DNA of 64,000 nucleotides. Origin: Neodiprion pinetum. Its lineage: Eukaryota; Arthropoda; Insecta; Hymenoptera; Diprionidae. The stretch's first letter is position 1. The number at the start of each line of letters is the position of its first letter. Where the stretch lies: contig NC_060235.2 in the NCBI RefSeq assembly GCF_021155775.2, positions 16,924,693 to 16,988,692 of the forward strand. Direction: 5' to 3'. Positions 47,329-57,438 of the stretch are shown here, piece by piece. The position numbers and the translations under genes are program-made. The notes below the pieces were generated by a model. The model was given only the letters and a program-made list of their open reading frames with translations, did not search any database and was not told where the DNA came from.

Positions 47329-50300
47329 CGGAGTATATTTTCTATTATCGAGTTGCGCGAAGCACGAACGCCACCGAGATATTAGATATTCTCCATCGCT
47401 CATGTATAACACATATTTATGTATATATACCCATAGATGTGTGCGTGAACGATGACAGAGTTCCGAGTGCGAGCAAAAATCTTTCGATATCTTCTGATCC
47501 GGTAGCCACAGCATGATAATTAAATATCTCTAATCTAAAACGTTTTAAACAGTCAGCAGGGGAGACGAGAACACGCTAGCGAAGTTCGCGTTTCACGTGA
47601 TTTGTTATTTATCATTGATTACACATTTATTCTCTTCAACGTCGAATGAGATTTATATTTATGGATATATGCACACGGTCACACATCAGTTACCCGTGTT
47701 CCGGTCGTCATTGTAATGTTCGTCAATGACTGTCGGCCAAGGATTTCGTGTATACCTACAGTAAATGTGCAGTGAATAATCAATAGCGGAAAAAAAAGGA
47801 AAGAACAACAAGCGCTGAGTAATTGCGCGACCTTTTGACACGCGGATGAGCCATAGACATAACGTACTGCGTAACAATGTGTGTGTATAATTGTATATAT
47901 GTATATATGGATAATCGTTTTTTCAACGGGTAATCGCGTTGAGTGAGTTGCTGTGCCTTCCAGAGACGGGCGACAGTTTTTCAAATTGGGAAATTGAAAA
48001 ACGACACGACGTCGATTTTACCGTCTCCGATATCGAGACGAGCCCAACGAGAGTCGTCGCGCGTTTAATTCGATTGAACCGATCCGCAGGTATCGGAGTT
48101 TCTACTCGCTCTATTCGCGCTTATCATTTAACGACACGAAGCCGTGATAATATCTCGCTGTCGTTTCATCCGATTTTGTTGATGTTCGGTTCGTCGGAGG
48201 AACTGCGACTTGAAGACAACGAGGAAAGGATGCGAGATAATTTTTAATTCGTCAATATAAAATTGAGGAATATTCTATTACACATAATACAATTCGTCTC
48301 TTATATATTGTACATGAGATAAAAATAATATACAACATTTATGTATCCAGCACATATTATACCTACCACAACGTACGTATAACACGGCAATAAAATACAG
48401 TAGGTCTTTATCGCAAAGCCTCCCAAGCTCCTCCCACTCCTCATTTGAGTAAAATACGCGACACCGAAGGCCGGAGACGACGCGCAACTATAGAAGATCT
48501 CGGCTGGTGTCCGTTCCTCGAGACTCGACCTCTTAAGGCATAACTACGGACCGAACGGTTCCAAAAGTTAATCCACTTGCTGTATTTTTCAATAATTGCA
48601 ATGCAAAAATAAAATCAGTCGTAGGGTCTCAATTGATTCAATCTTATGTATTGATGCATATATGTTTATTATAAATGACTGATATGCTATTCAAGGACGA
48701 GAAAAGTAATGTTCTGCATACGCGATTTCCCGAATCTAGCGTCAACTCTTGATCTAGTACAATTCACTCACACTCGCCCATGACTACATCGATAGGCGCA
48801 CACAATGAACGACGCGCGGAGACCGGTCGTGGCAACACCGCAGCGTCGGCCGCCACGGACTCGCTAGTACCGTGTGTATACCAGAGACCGTTGTGCGTAC
48901 TGTGATTTTTCTACGAAACAAAAGTGTGGTTATGTTGAAAGTGAATACAGAAAATTTGGTACGGTATAAAGGGAAATGGAAAAAAAAGACCGTGGTTGCT
49001 GGTAGATTGAAGCTTATTGAGCGGAATAAAGAAACGCCAGATGTGGCACGTGTCGAAAAACCAACGACCATCCTCCGTGGCATGCGATTGATCGATCCTA
49101 ATGAAGTCAACAAAAACATGGTATGCAGCAATTGTAAAAAACAATTGTCATTTAATCATATCGTGGAAGAAAAAACAATTGGCTTTCACTACATTTGGAC
49201 TATGAGATGTGATACTTGCTCCACGCTAACGAAATGCCACTCAAGCAAGTCACACTTCAACGACGGTCATCGTTATTATGCAATTATTATCTGCTCTTCG
49301 ATATTTTCTCCTCATAACTAATCAATTATGCATACATAAAGTGAATATTTTCAATTTTGTCATTGGAGATGAGAATCTAACCTCAAAACCTAACCTCAAA
49401 CTGCGAATTCATAGGTGCCGTTCGCTCCGGAGCAGGATGCAATGCACTGAGGAAAATTGCAATGTGCATAGATATGCCGGTCTTGAGTGAGGAAACATAC
49501 AAGCGGTATGAACGTGAAATCGGTCCACTCATCGAAGAAGCTGCCAAGGACAGTTGCCGAGGTGCAGCGGCGGAGGAACGAAATTTAGTCATAGAGCATA
49601 TCGATACGTTGCGTGATAAATTGTAAGCTCTCTGTCGTTGTGACAAAACATTTCATTCTCTTGAATGGCATAACTAAGATTTTTTTCATGAAAAGGATAT
49701 TGGTGGAATCATTGCACAACAAACAAGGATACTGCAGTATTATCATAAAAAATAATAGTTCCGTATAAAATTTCCGTTTTATCGTACCTGAATTCGTACT
49801 ATTCATGTCAAAAATCTATTTATAATTTTTCTTACTCAATTGTATATAAGTCAACAAGTTTGGCAATAAATTAATAAGTAGTTGTAAGCACCTCGCAGCA
49901 TGAATTGTACATACAAATATACTGTTAGATTTCAATGATTAATTCCAAACCATGGTGAAGTTTGCACCGTTGGAATGCAACGGAATTCTGTTTTTTCTTG
50001 AGCCGAGCTCGAGATTCTCATTCAATATTTGGTCAGGACAATAAAACGATTCGTTTTCAAGATCCGAAGACAAATCGGTATGAAAATTTTCATGGTTTTT
50101 GAAATTGAACGAACAATTTAAGAAAAAAACGTATTTTTCGTTGGACCTCAACTTTTCAAACTTCAGTGTCATAATTCCAACAATATCGTATTCGTGAATG
50201 AATACATTAGTTTAGTGATTTGAAACAGAGATCTGTATAAAAAAAATTTTATTCCCACACCAAACGTTATAATAGACAAATGAAAATAATATTGAACAAT

Positions 50301-50479
50301 TATATGAATAAAAAAATATACAGCGATTACACCAAACCTTGAACCCCTCAATCTCTAATATAGTATGAAATGTACAAGACCAATACAAAAATAAACAAAT
50401 GTAACACATACAGAATAAGAAAACTCGAAAGGTGGAAAATGCATTGTGATTGGTTTTTTTTGTTATTCAAAATTTTTAG

Positions 50480-51356
50480 GCCTCAGGAAATATCGGACGA
50501 AATTTACCCCCTCGCAGACTTCATGCGGCCTAAGACCGACGATACCGATAGACTAGATTTTGATAACGCCCTGAGTCATGTCATAAATATAATTGTATCG
50601 TATGACATGGGATGGAGTAAGCGTGGTAACGGACGCAGCTACGATAGTCTGAACGGGTACGGCGCAATAATCGGGCTCCTCAGCAATAAAATATTAGATT
50701 TGGCAACGCGCAATCGTAAATGCAAAAAATGCGATCTAGGATATCCAAAAGAAGATCATGACTGTCGGCAAAATTATGATGGCAGCGCCAAGGCCATGGA
50801 AGCGTCTGTTGGAGCTCAATTAGTCAATCGCAGCAGTATTCTCAAGGAGGCAGGGCTCGACATTCGAGTTGTCATCGGGGATGAAGACTGTTCAACGATA
50901 GCAGCAATACGCCGAGAGAGATCTCAGCACATTTTCAAGCTGGCCGATTCCAATCATGTGACGAAAAATTTTTCTAACGAGTTATATGCACTGCGTTCTC
51001 GTTTCTCTGAACTCGGAGGAAAAAATGTCATTAAGCATATAAAAACTTGTTTTGCGTATTGTTGCGCGCAGAACGAAGGAAAGACCGCCGATCTTGCAGC
51101 TGCATTGCATAAATTGCCTGACCATTTTTTTTATAACCACAAAAATTGTGGAATATGGTGCGCACGTAGTTCGGAAAAAAATGGCCAACATAGAGTGCAA
51201 TTGAAAAATAGTCAATTATATGAGCAATTGATGAAACTGCTGAAGAAATATGCAGATAATGCTTCGAAATTTGCAGTACGCGCGTCCAGCCAAACTAGCG
51301 AGAGTGTGAACTCAATGATGGCTCGAAAATCACGCAAGTGCGCCTGTTTTCTTTGA
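50480..51356 (+). pseudogene. transposase core exon of the Mutator-like element
   Basis: The longest intact stretch, starting at acceptor TTTTTAG (50478-50479) and running to a TGA at 51354-51356, reached because of the frameshift near 51338. It includes the SYDMGW block, the CxxC plus HDC zinc-like motif, GDEDCSTIAAIR, DSNHVTKNF (a second conserved Asp and His) and SQTSESVNSMMARK near the end. The frame is open upstream to 50370, but that part is intron. Confidence 0.7.
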
Positions 51357-52555
51357 GCGAATCGTGCGATTATCGCTATGCAGCTTGTGTTTGTTCTCTG
51401 AATGAACGTGAAAAATATGTGTGTGATGTGAGAAAAAAGGCACAAATGACACCGGGTGTCTTCACATCAGAATTGGCGAAAAGAAGCGATGCAATACGAA
51501 AAGCTAGATCAACTCGAGAGAAATTGCCCGCTGCAAAAGCTAGACGGAAGCAATTGCGCGTAGACAGGGAAAATTTACGAAAAAAACGTGAAACAGCAGA
51601 AGGAGTGCAATATCAGTCAGGTTGTGGTTTAGAGTTTGACACAGACATCGCTTGTACAAATTACTCTGATCCGTCCGAAAACAAACTTTTAAAATTAATT
51701 CCCGACAACTACGAAGTAATATATTTTGACCTCGAAACTTCTGGATTGTCTCACTCTTCAGACATACTGCAAATTGCAGCTAAGTCTTAGAGTTTCAGAT
51801 TCTGCTCATATGTAAATCCAACGCAAGTAGTAGACGCGAGAGCATCTGCAATTACTGGGTTGAACAATGTGGCAGGGGAATTGCATTTACATGGTCAAAG
51901 AGTTGATTCAATCCCCATTAAAGATGCGCTGGTTGCTTTTTATGAATTCTTAAAACTATTTAAAAAACCTTGTCTACTTGTTGCTCACAATGCCACATTT
52001 GATGCAACACGTTTAGTCCTTGCTGTCAACGGTCATTCGATGACTGAAGACTTCCAATTAGTTGTCGTTGGGTTTTCAGATACGTTGCCATTATTGAAAA
52101 AAATTTATCTCGAGCGAAAGGGACCAGGAATGTTCAAGCTAGAGAAATTAGCTGAAGATATTCTAAATTTAAAGACCAACACACGTTTTCACGATGCATT
52201 ATATGACGTAGAAATACTGGAACAACTCAGCGTTGTTGCTATTGACATTGCCAGTTTCTTTACAACATGCAAACGATTTATTGAAAGATTAAATAATTGC
52301 ATACATAACATAAAAGTTGCGATGGCATTGCCTTATTTGGAGCCGTTAAAAAATGTTATATCGGCAGGAATGCTCAAAAAAATGGCCAGCGCTAGTATTA
52401 CGTACGACAGACTGAAAGAAGTTCAAAAAACTAGTGGAAAAAATGGAGTCGTTAATTTATTATCAGAACGAATAATCAATAAGAAGCCTCTAGTCACCGA
52501 TAGTAAAAGAATATTACTGGCTCTTACTGATTTTCTTGCAAAGAACGTTAGTTAG
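51338..52555 (+). pseudogene. C-terminal basic linker and DEDDh exonuclease domain with in-frame stop
   Basis: A Lys/Arg-rich, likely helical linker (about 51440-51600) precedes the nuclease. Exo I is FDLETSG (about 51729), Exo II AHNATFDATRL (about 51982), Exo III FHDALYDVEIL (about 52188). The TAG at 51788 falls between Exo I and the next strand, and the same frame continues without other stops to TAG at 52553-52555. An active product would need readthrough or an intact copy elsewhere. Confidence 0.72.
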
Positions 52556-52778
52556 CGTAAATTGATTTACGCGAACGAGTGATAAGCTGTAATATGCTTG
52601 TGATAGTTTGTTACATTTGTAAGACGAAAGATCTATGCCGTTATAAAGATTTTCTTCAGTTTTGGATTTGTTATTCACTGCATAGTTTACTTTTCTACTG
52701 ATGAATAAGAATTCTCGACCTCGTATATAATCTATTATAGAATCTTGGTGATCGGTCAATTAAGTAAACGTATTTTTA

Positions 52779-52813
52779 TCTAACGTTTCGACCCGGATAT
52801 GGGCCCTCCTCAG
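52779..52813 (-). ncRNA. hammerhead-ribozyme-like core in left Penelope arm
   Basis: Exact mirror of the right-arm core. On the minus strand CTGAGGA is at 52813-52807 and GAAA at 52789-52786. Confidence 0.55.
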
Positions 52814-53474
52814 AACGAATTATTTACTTGACTGTCAAGAACAACAAAAAATTTTTTTATAAATAATAATACTAGAAGTAATCAGACATTAAATATTGTA
52901 GATGTAATACTCTTAGGGCTATTATATATTATTGGTTAGTAAGAACATTTTGATTAATTGAAAAAAGAATGGCTTTAAGTGTTATTTACCTTTTTTTATA
53001 AGTAAGTGGACTAAGATGTAGTCGAATTCACAATTTACAATTAGTGGAGACAATGTTGTTTGAGTGACGGTAGTCAATGTCAATCTTCTAGTTATTTTAC
53101 ATGTAGGAGTTAATAGTTGGAAGTCATTAATTAAAAAGATTAAAGAACTATGTTTCTTCACAGTCAGTATGTCATTGTGTTAAAAGGTTTTTAAAGAAGA
53201 TCTTTTTAGCAGTAAAATTAATTTGCAAGTGTCCGAGAAGTGGAGGTAGGCTCTTTATGACTATGTTCCACACGTCTAACCAAAAATTATTGTTGGTTGA
53301 ACCGATTGGGTCAACAGGTGAATAACGACTGATGGGAGAAACAAATATGATCCAGAGTGAAGGTGAACCTAATATAAACAATTATACAGAAAAACAATAA
53401 ATATTTTGTGAAAAAAAATTATGTAGAAAGAACTGTGTTATGGGGACAAAAAATTTTTTTGTATCTGGTTAAGG

Positions 53475-53832
53475 TTAAACAATATTTGTTGTGTGGGCGG
53501 AGATTAGAGGTTTGTAAATATTACTTAAATGTTCAACATCTTGTCTAAGATTAACGGAATTGGTGTGACCTACAATGTTGCACATTTCAAGTAATAGTCT
53601 TTTATAATAATTGTGTTCTTCACAAAGGATGTTTGCATTGTCGTAATTAAAAGTATGTTGTTTATCGATACTATGTTTTGTTAGAGCCGTGTGACGTTCT
53701 TCAATCTCATGTACATTGCGTTGGTGTTCCCTGATTCTGGTGTTAAGGTGGCGGCCAGTTTGACCTATATAAACTTGGTTGCAATCATTGCAAGGTATTT
53801 TATACACAACATTGGATCGTTTGCCCATGGGG
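53475..53832 (-). pseudogene. second, shorter Penelope-like endonuclease fragment (inverted copy)
   Basis: On the minus strand the same GIY-YIG frame runs from the junction at 53832 to the stop at 53475. It is the mirror image of 54247-54604. It lacks all reverse transcriptase sequence. The first codons read across the junction (53833-53849) are not part of the element homology. Confidence 0.88.
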
Positions 53833-53845
53833 CAAAAAAACCTGG

Positions 53846-54604
53846 TCACAAAGATATCTGAATTTTAATTCTCACCATCCAATGTCCTACAAAATAGGCA
53901 CCATCATTAACCTAGTAGACCGAGCCATCAAACTTTCTAGTACAGAGTTCCAGGAAAAAAACCTGTCGCTCATATACAATATACTAAGATGGAATGATTA
54001 CCCTCATGGCCTATTACACCAACATATTAATAAGAGACGTACCTACATCAACAACTTACCTGACAATAATATTGACTCTGCTCCCGCAGACGATAACAAT
54101 AGACCTGCTACTACATATATTCCCATCCCATATGTATCTGGTCTCTTTGAGTCTCTGAACCGCCTATTCGCCAAACATAATGTCAAGTTTGTTGGAAAAA
54201 ATTCAAAAGATTTACAACTAGTTTTTGATACGGGAAAAGATAAGATCCCCATGGGCAAACGATCCAATGTTGTGTATAAAATACCTTGCAATGATTGCAA
54301 CCAAGTTTATATAGGTCAAACTGGCCGCCACCTTAACACCAGAATCAGGGAACACCAACGCAATGTACATGAGATTGAAGAACGTCACACGGCTCTAACA
54401 AAACATAGTATCGATAAACAACATACTTTTAATTACGACAATGCAAACATCCTTTGTGAAGAACACAATTATTATAAAAGACTATTACTTGAAATGTGCA
54501 ACATTGTAGGTCACACCAATTCCGTTAATCTTAGACAAGATGTTGAACATTTAAGTAATATTTACAAACCTCTAATCTCCGCCCACACAACAAATATTGT
54601 TTAA
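53846..54604 (+). pseudogene. Penelope-like element ORF fragment: RT C-terminus plus GIY-YIG endonuclease
   Basis: The frame is open from the truncation point near 53846 (RYLNFNSHHPMSYKIG, the thumb/linker region in this family) to TAA at 54602-54604. Met at 53882 is internal, not a true start. The endonuclease begins at VYKIPCNDCNQVYIGQTGR, with the CxxC pair before the YIG that is typical of Penelope GIY-YIG domains. It continues with RIREHQ and a catalytic-type Glu region. The reverse-transcriptase palm with its YxDD-type motif is missing, so the copy cannot act alone. Confidence 0.88.
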
Positions 54605-55265
54605 CCTTAACCAGATACAAAAAAATTTTTTGTCCCCATAACACAGTTCTTTCTACATAATTTTTTTTCACAAAATATTTATTGTTTTTCTGTATAATTG
54701 TTTATATTAGGTTCACCTTCACTCTGGATCATATTTGTTTCTCCCATCAGTCGTTATTCACCTGTTGACCCAATCGGTTCAATCAACAATAATTTTTGGT
54801 TAGACGTGTGGAACATAGTCATAAAGAGCCTACCTCCACTTCTCGGACACTTGCAAATTAATTTTACTGCTAAAAAGATCTTCTTTAAAAACCTTTTAAC
54901 ACAATGACATACTGACTGTGAAGAAACATAGTTCTTTAATCTTTTTAATTAATGACTTCCAACTATTAACTCCTACATGTAAAATAACTAGAAGATTGAC
55001 ATTGACTACCGTCACTCAAACAACATTGTCTCCACTAATTGTAAATTGTGAATTCGACTACATCTTAGTCCACTTACTTATAAAAAAAGGTAAATAACAC
55101 TTAAAGCCATTCTTTTTTCAATTAATCAAAATGTTCTTACTAACCAATAATATATAATAGCCCTAAGAGTATTACATCTACAATATTTAATGTCTGATTA
55201 CTTCTAGTATTATTATTTATAAAAAAATTTTTTGTTGTTCTTGACAGTTAAGTAAATAATTCGTT

Positions 55266-55300
55266 CTGAGGAGGGCCCATATCCGGGTCGAAACGTTAGA
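55266..55300 (+). ncRNA. hammerhead-ribozyme-like core in right Penelope arm
   Basis: CTGAGGA (55266-55272, fits CUGANGA), then a hairpin-capable GGGCCC...GGGTC segment (55273-55289, pairs with one bulge), then GAAAC (55290-55294) and a short CG...CG stem. Hammerhead motifs are known in Penelope-like elements. Stem I could not be drawn convincingly, so activity is uncertain. Confidence 0.55.
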
Positions 55301-55361
55301 TAAAAATACGTTTACTTAATTGACCGATCACCAAGATTCTATAATACATTACTTTTCTACT

Positions 55362-56384
55362 CTACGTTGAGTATAAATCTGTGTAACAAAACATGATGTC
55401 AAATAAAAATGACTGAGAATAAAAGCATGTGATTAATTATTTCTCTTGGTGAAAAATTGTCCGTTTTTATGTAGATTGTCACCGAATCTAATTGGTGAAT
55501 ATATATAGTAGGGTACATATAAATACATTGGGGATAGCAGTGGGCAAAGTCTCAGAATGGATGTAGTAGTGTACATGTATACACACCGCGCGCAGTCGCA
55601 GAGTTGATGTGACAGTGTACACGTAAATACAACCGACAGTGTCTCACTGCAACGTTGCCGCGACGCTCCCCTCTCGACCGTCGTGCGAGAAATTTCGTGA
55701 TAAATGTTGAACTTTGTGTGCGTTTATCAAAAAGTCCTATGACTGAAAAAGTTTGAATCCAAGACAAAAAAATTCTAATTTTTTTCTCTGTCAAATGTTA
55801 GTTTTTCATCAGATTAGCGCGGCTCAGTTAGTTGTGACAACAAAAAACGTGTGCGTTTTATTGGCCTGGTATGGGGAAGACGTGTCACCAGTACTGACTT
55901 TAACCGTGATTTTCTCGTTAATCTATGAGACAATCGTGTTGAAAATTTGTAGAGATATTAACCACTACTCGAATTAAAAGTAGGAGAAATTTTAGCTCGC
56001 TTATGCGAGATCATTGCGTTTCATCAAAAACGACACGTGACCTTATTGTGCGTAGGAATTACACATACTCCGTGGTATATTCATTGAGAGGTTGAACGAT
56101 GCGGAAAGAAGAGGAGAGATTGAATTGAACGATTCTTACGGGTTATTATACATTGTACTTTGGATATTATCTTCAAAGCCATTACACCCCGGCACTTAAT
56201 ACCATATATTTTCTACACGCACGCTATCGCAGACTTCTTTTATGATAACATGTTTCATTTTATTTTTTTCCTATCCCCCGTCATTTTTTCATTCGTTCTA
56301 AAGGACTATTTAAGGAGCTACGACTAATCCGCCGAGGTCGAGGCGTTATTTGATTCTCGCGTAATCAAGTTTCAAAATAAATAT
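55362..56384. other. no gene recognised; right flank of the Penelope insertion
   Basis: The first 80 bases contain AATAAA-like sites (about 55402 and 55418) and may be the displaced 3' end of the Mutator-like gene. The rest has no coding or repeat signal that I could identify. Confidence 0.4.
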
Positions 56385-57438
56385 GGGTCATTCCATGTCA
56401 AATCGACCAATGGTTGTACTCGACCCCTTTTGTTTTGGATGAAATTTGATCAGAAGTTTTCATTCATCATACGAAGAAGTTCTGCCAAAGGAAATAAATT
56501 AAAAATTTTTTATTCAAAAGTTACGCAACTTTTAAAATTTCACTATTTTTCCTGTTTTTTAAACTTATGCTTCAAAGATCTCGAAAACTATTATAATTAC
56601 TGCAATGATCTGAGCTAGATTTTCAAGGGGATACTCGAAGCTACCAAAAAAAGGACATATAAGGATATATAAACAACAAACTGCGTGAATTCTAGAAGTA
56701 CGGCCATCACGGATATAATAGAGACCTCTGGAAAGTTTCACAGTAAATATCTAGTAGAAAAATTTTAGTAGCAAACATGAGATGGCAGAGTGTGTCACTT
56801 CTTAACTGATACAAATGTACATTTAATTACCAAATGAATTTAAACGACATTATTTTTTCATATACTCTATAACCTTAAAATAAATATTTGTGCCTTAAAA
56901 TTGAAAATTACAAGTGAATTCATCATTGTTTTATTCAGTCAGTGCCAAAGAAAAAAAAATTTTTTCTTCAAAATTCAAAAATTTATATTTTTTGAAAGAA
57001 AAAAAACCCCATCTCAAAAATTTCAGGATCTTTTGAGATCAGTTAGAGGTACTCCAGAAAAAAATTGGAGCGAAAAATTTAATGGCGGTCATCGATTTTT
57101 ACAACGTTGTAAATTCCAAAATTCTGCAAAAAAAAAACGATTTTATGAAAAATTTTTTCAAAAAATTTTTTTTTTTGGTAGCTTCGAGTATCCCCTTGCA
57201 AATCTAGCTCAGATCATTGGAGTAATTATAATAGTTTTCGAGATCTTTGAAGCATAAGTTTAAAAAACAGGAAAAATAGTAGAATTTTAAAAGTTGCGTA
57301 ACTTTAGAATAAAAAATTTTTAATTTTTTTCCTTTTTGCAGAACTTCTTTGTATGATGAATGAAAACTTCTGACCAAATTTCATCCAAAACAAAAGGGGT
57401 CGAGTACAACCATTGGTCAATTTGACATGGAATGACCC
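56385..57438. mobile_element. 1.05-kb long-TIR non-autonomous element
   Basis: The left arm is 56385-56652 and the right arm 57170-57438, about 268 bp each, with TIRs starting GGGTCATTCCATGTCAAAT. The arms match at over nine bases in ten by eye. The interior (about 520 bp) is AT-rich with poly-A and poly-T and no transposase. The flanks are AT-only (AAATAAATAT and ATATATAT), so a target duplication cannot be read. Confidence 0.85.

Larger units (their letters stand above)
45064..48780. other. no gene recognised
   Basis: Contains short ORFs without domains, a 26-base G run (listed) and a CATT tetranucleotide tract near 47301-47328. It may be a large intron of the PMEPA1-like gene (minus strand) if that gene's membrane exon lies further right. 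Confidence 0.35.
48872..52555 (+). pseudogene. Mutator-like transposase joined to a DEDDh 3'-5' exonuclease, decayed transposon gene
   Basis: Coding parts in order: 48872 to about 49321 (N-terminal part with paired CxxC at CSNCKKQ and CDTC), 49415-49622, 50480-51337, 51338-51787, 51791-52555. A clean GT-AG intron (49623-50479, 857 bp) joins the second and third in frame. The third carries VSYDMGWSKRGNGRSY and CKKCDLGYPKEDHDCRQNYDGSAKAME, the signature of arthropod Mutator-like transposase domains; the Asp of SYDMGW is a likely catalytic residue. The last two form an RNase T/DnaQ-type exonuclease with FDLET, AHNATFDA and HDALYD motifs, all acidic residues present. Damage: a one-base frameshift near 51338 and an in-frame TAG at 51788-51790. 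The link between 49321 and 49415 is also unclear (no good donor). Exact transposase superfamily (MULE versus Kolobok-like) is not certain. Confidence 0.75.
52700..55348. mobile_element. head-to-head pair of 5'-truncated Penelope-like retroelement copies
   Basis: Two arms, 52733-53832 and 54247-55346, are inverted copies of exactly 1100 bp each. They are co-linear without net gaps, with only a few substitutions seen (for example one changing Thr to Ile in a short frame). The 414-bp spacer belongs to the right copy, which is the longer one. 13-bp direct repeats TTACTTTTCTACT lie at 52687-52699 and 55349-55361. The right copy encodes the end of the reverse transcriptase and a GIY-YIG endonuclease, the hallmark of Penelope-like elements. 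Both copies end in the same 3' sequence pointing outward. Confidence 0.88.

Noticed and set aside
50370..50479. coding extension upstream of the transposase core exon (Met at 50370)
   Set aside because: Low-complexity, Lys/Asn-rich and directly before a TTTTTAG acceptor whose phase fits the exon ending at 49622. Treated as intron.
48700..55700. terminal inverted repeats for the Mutator-like element
   Set aside because: I compared CG-rich stretches at about 48700-48900 with 55560-55700 in inverse orientation. Similarity was too weak to call.
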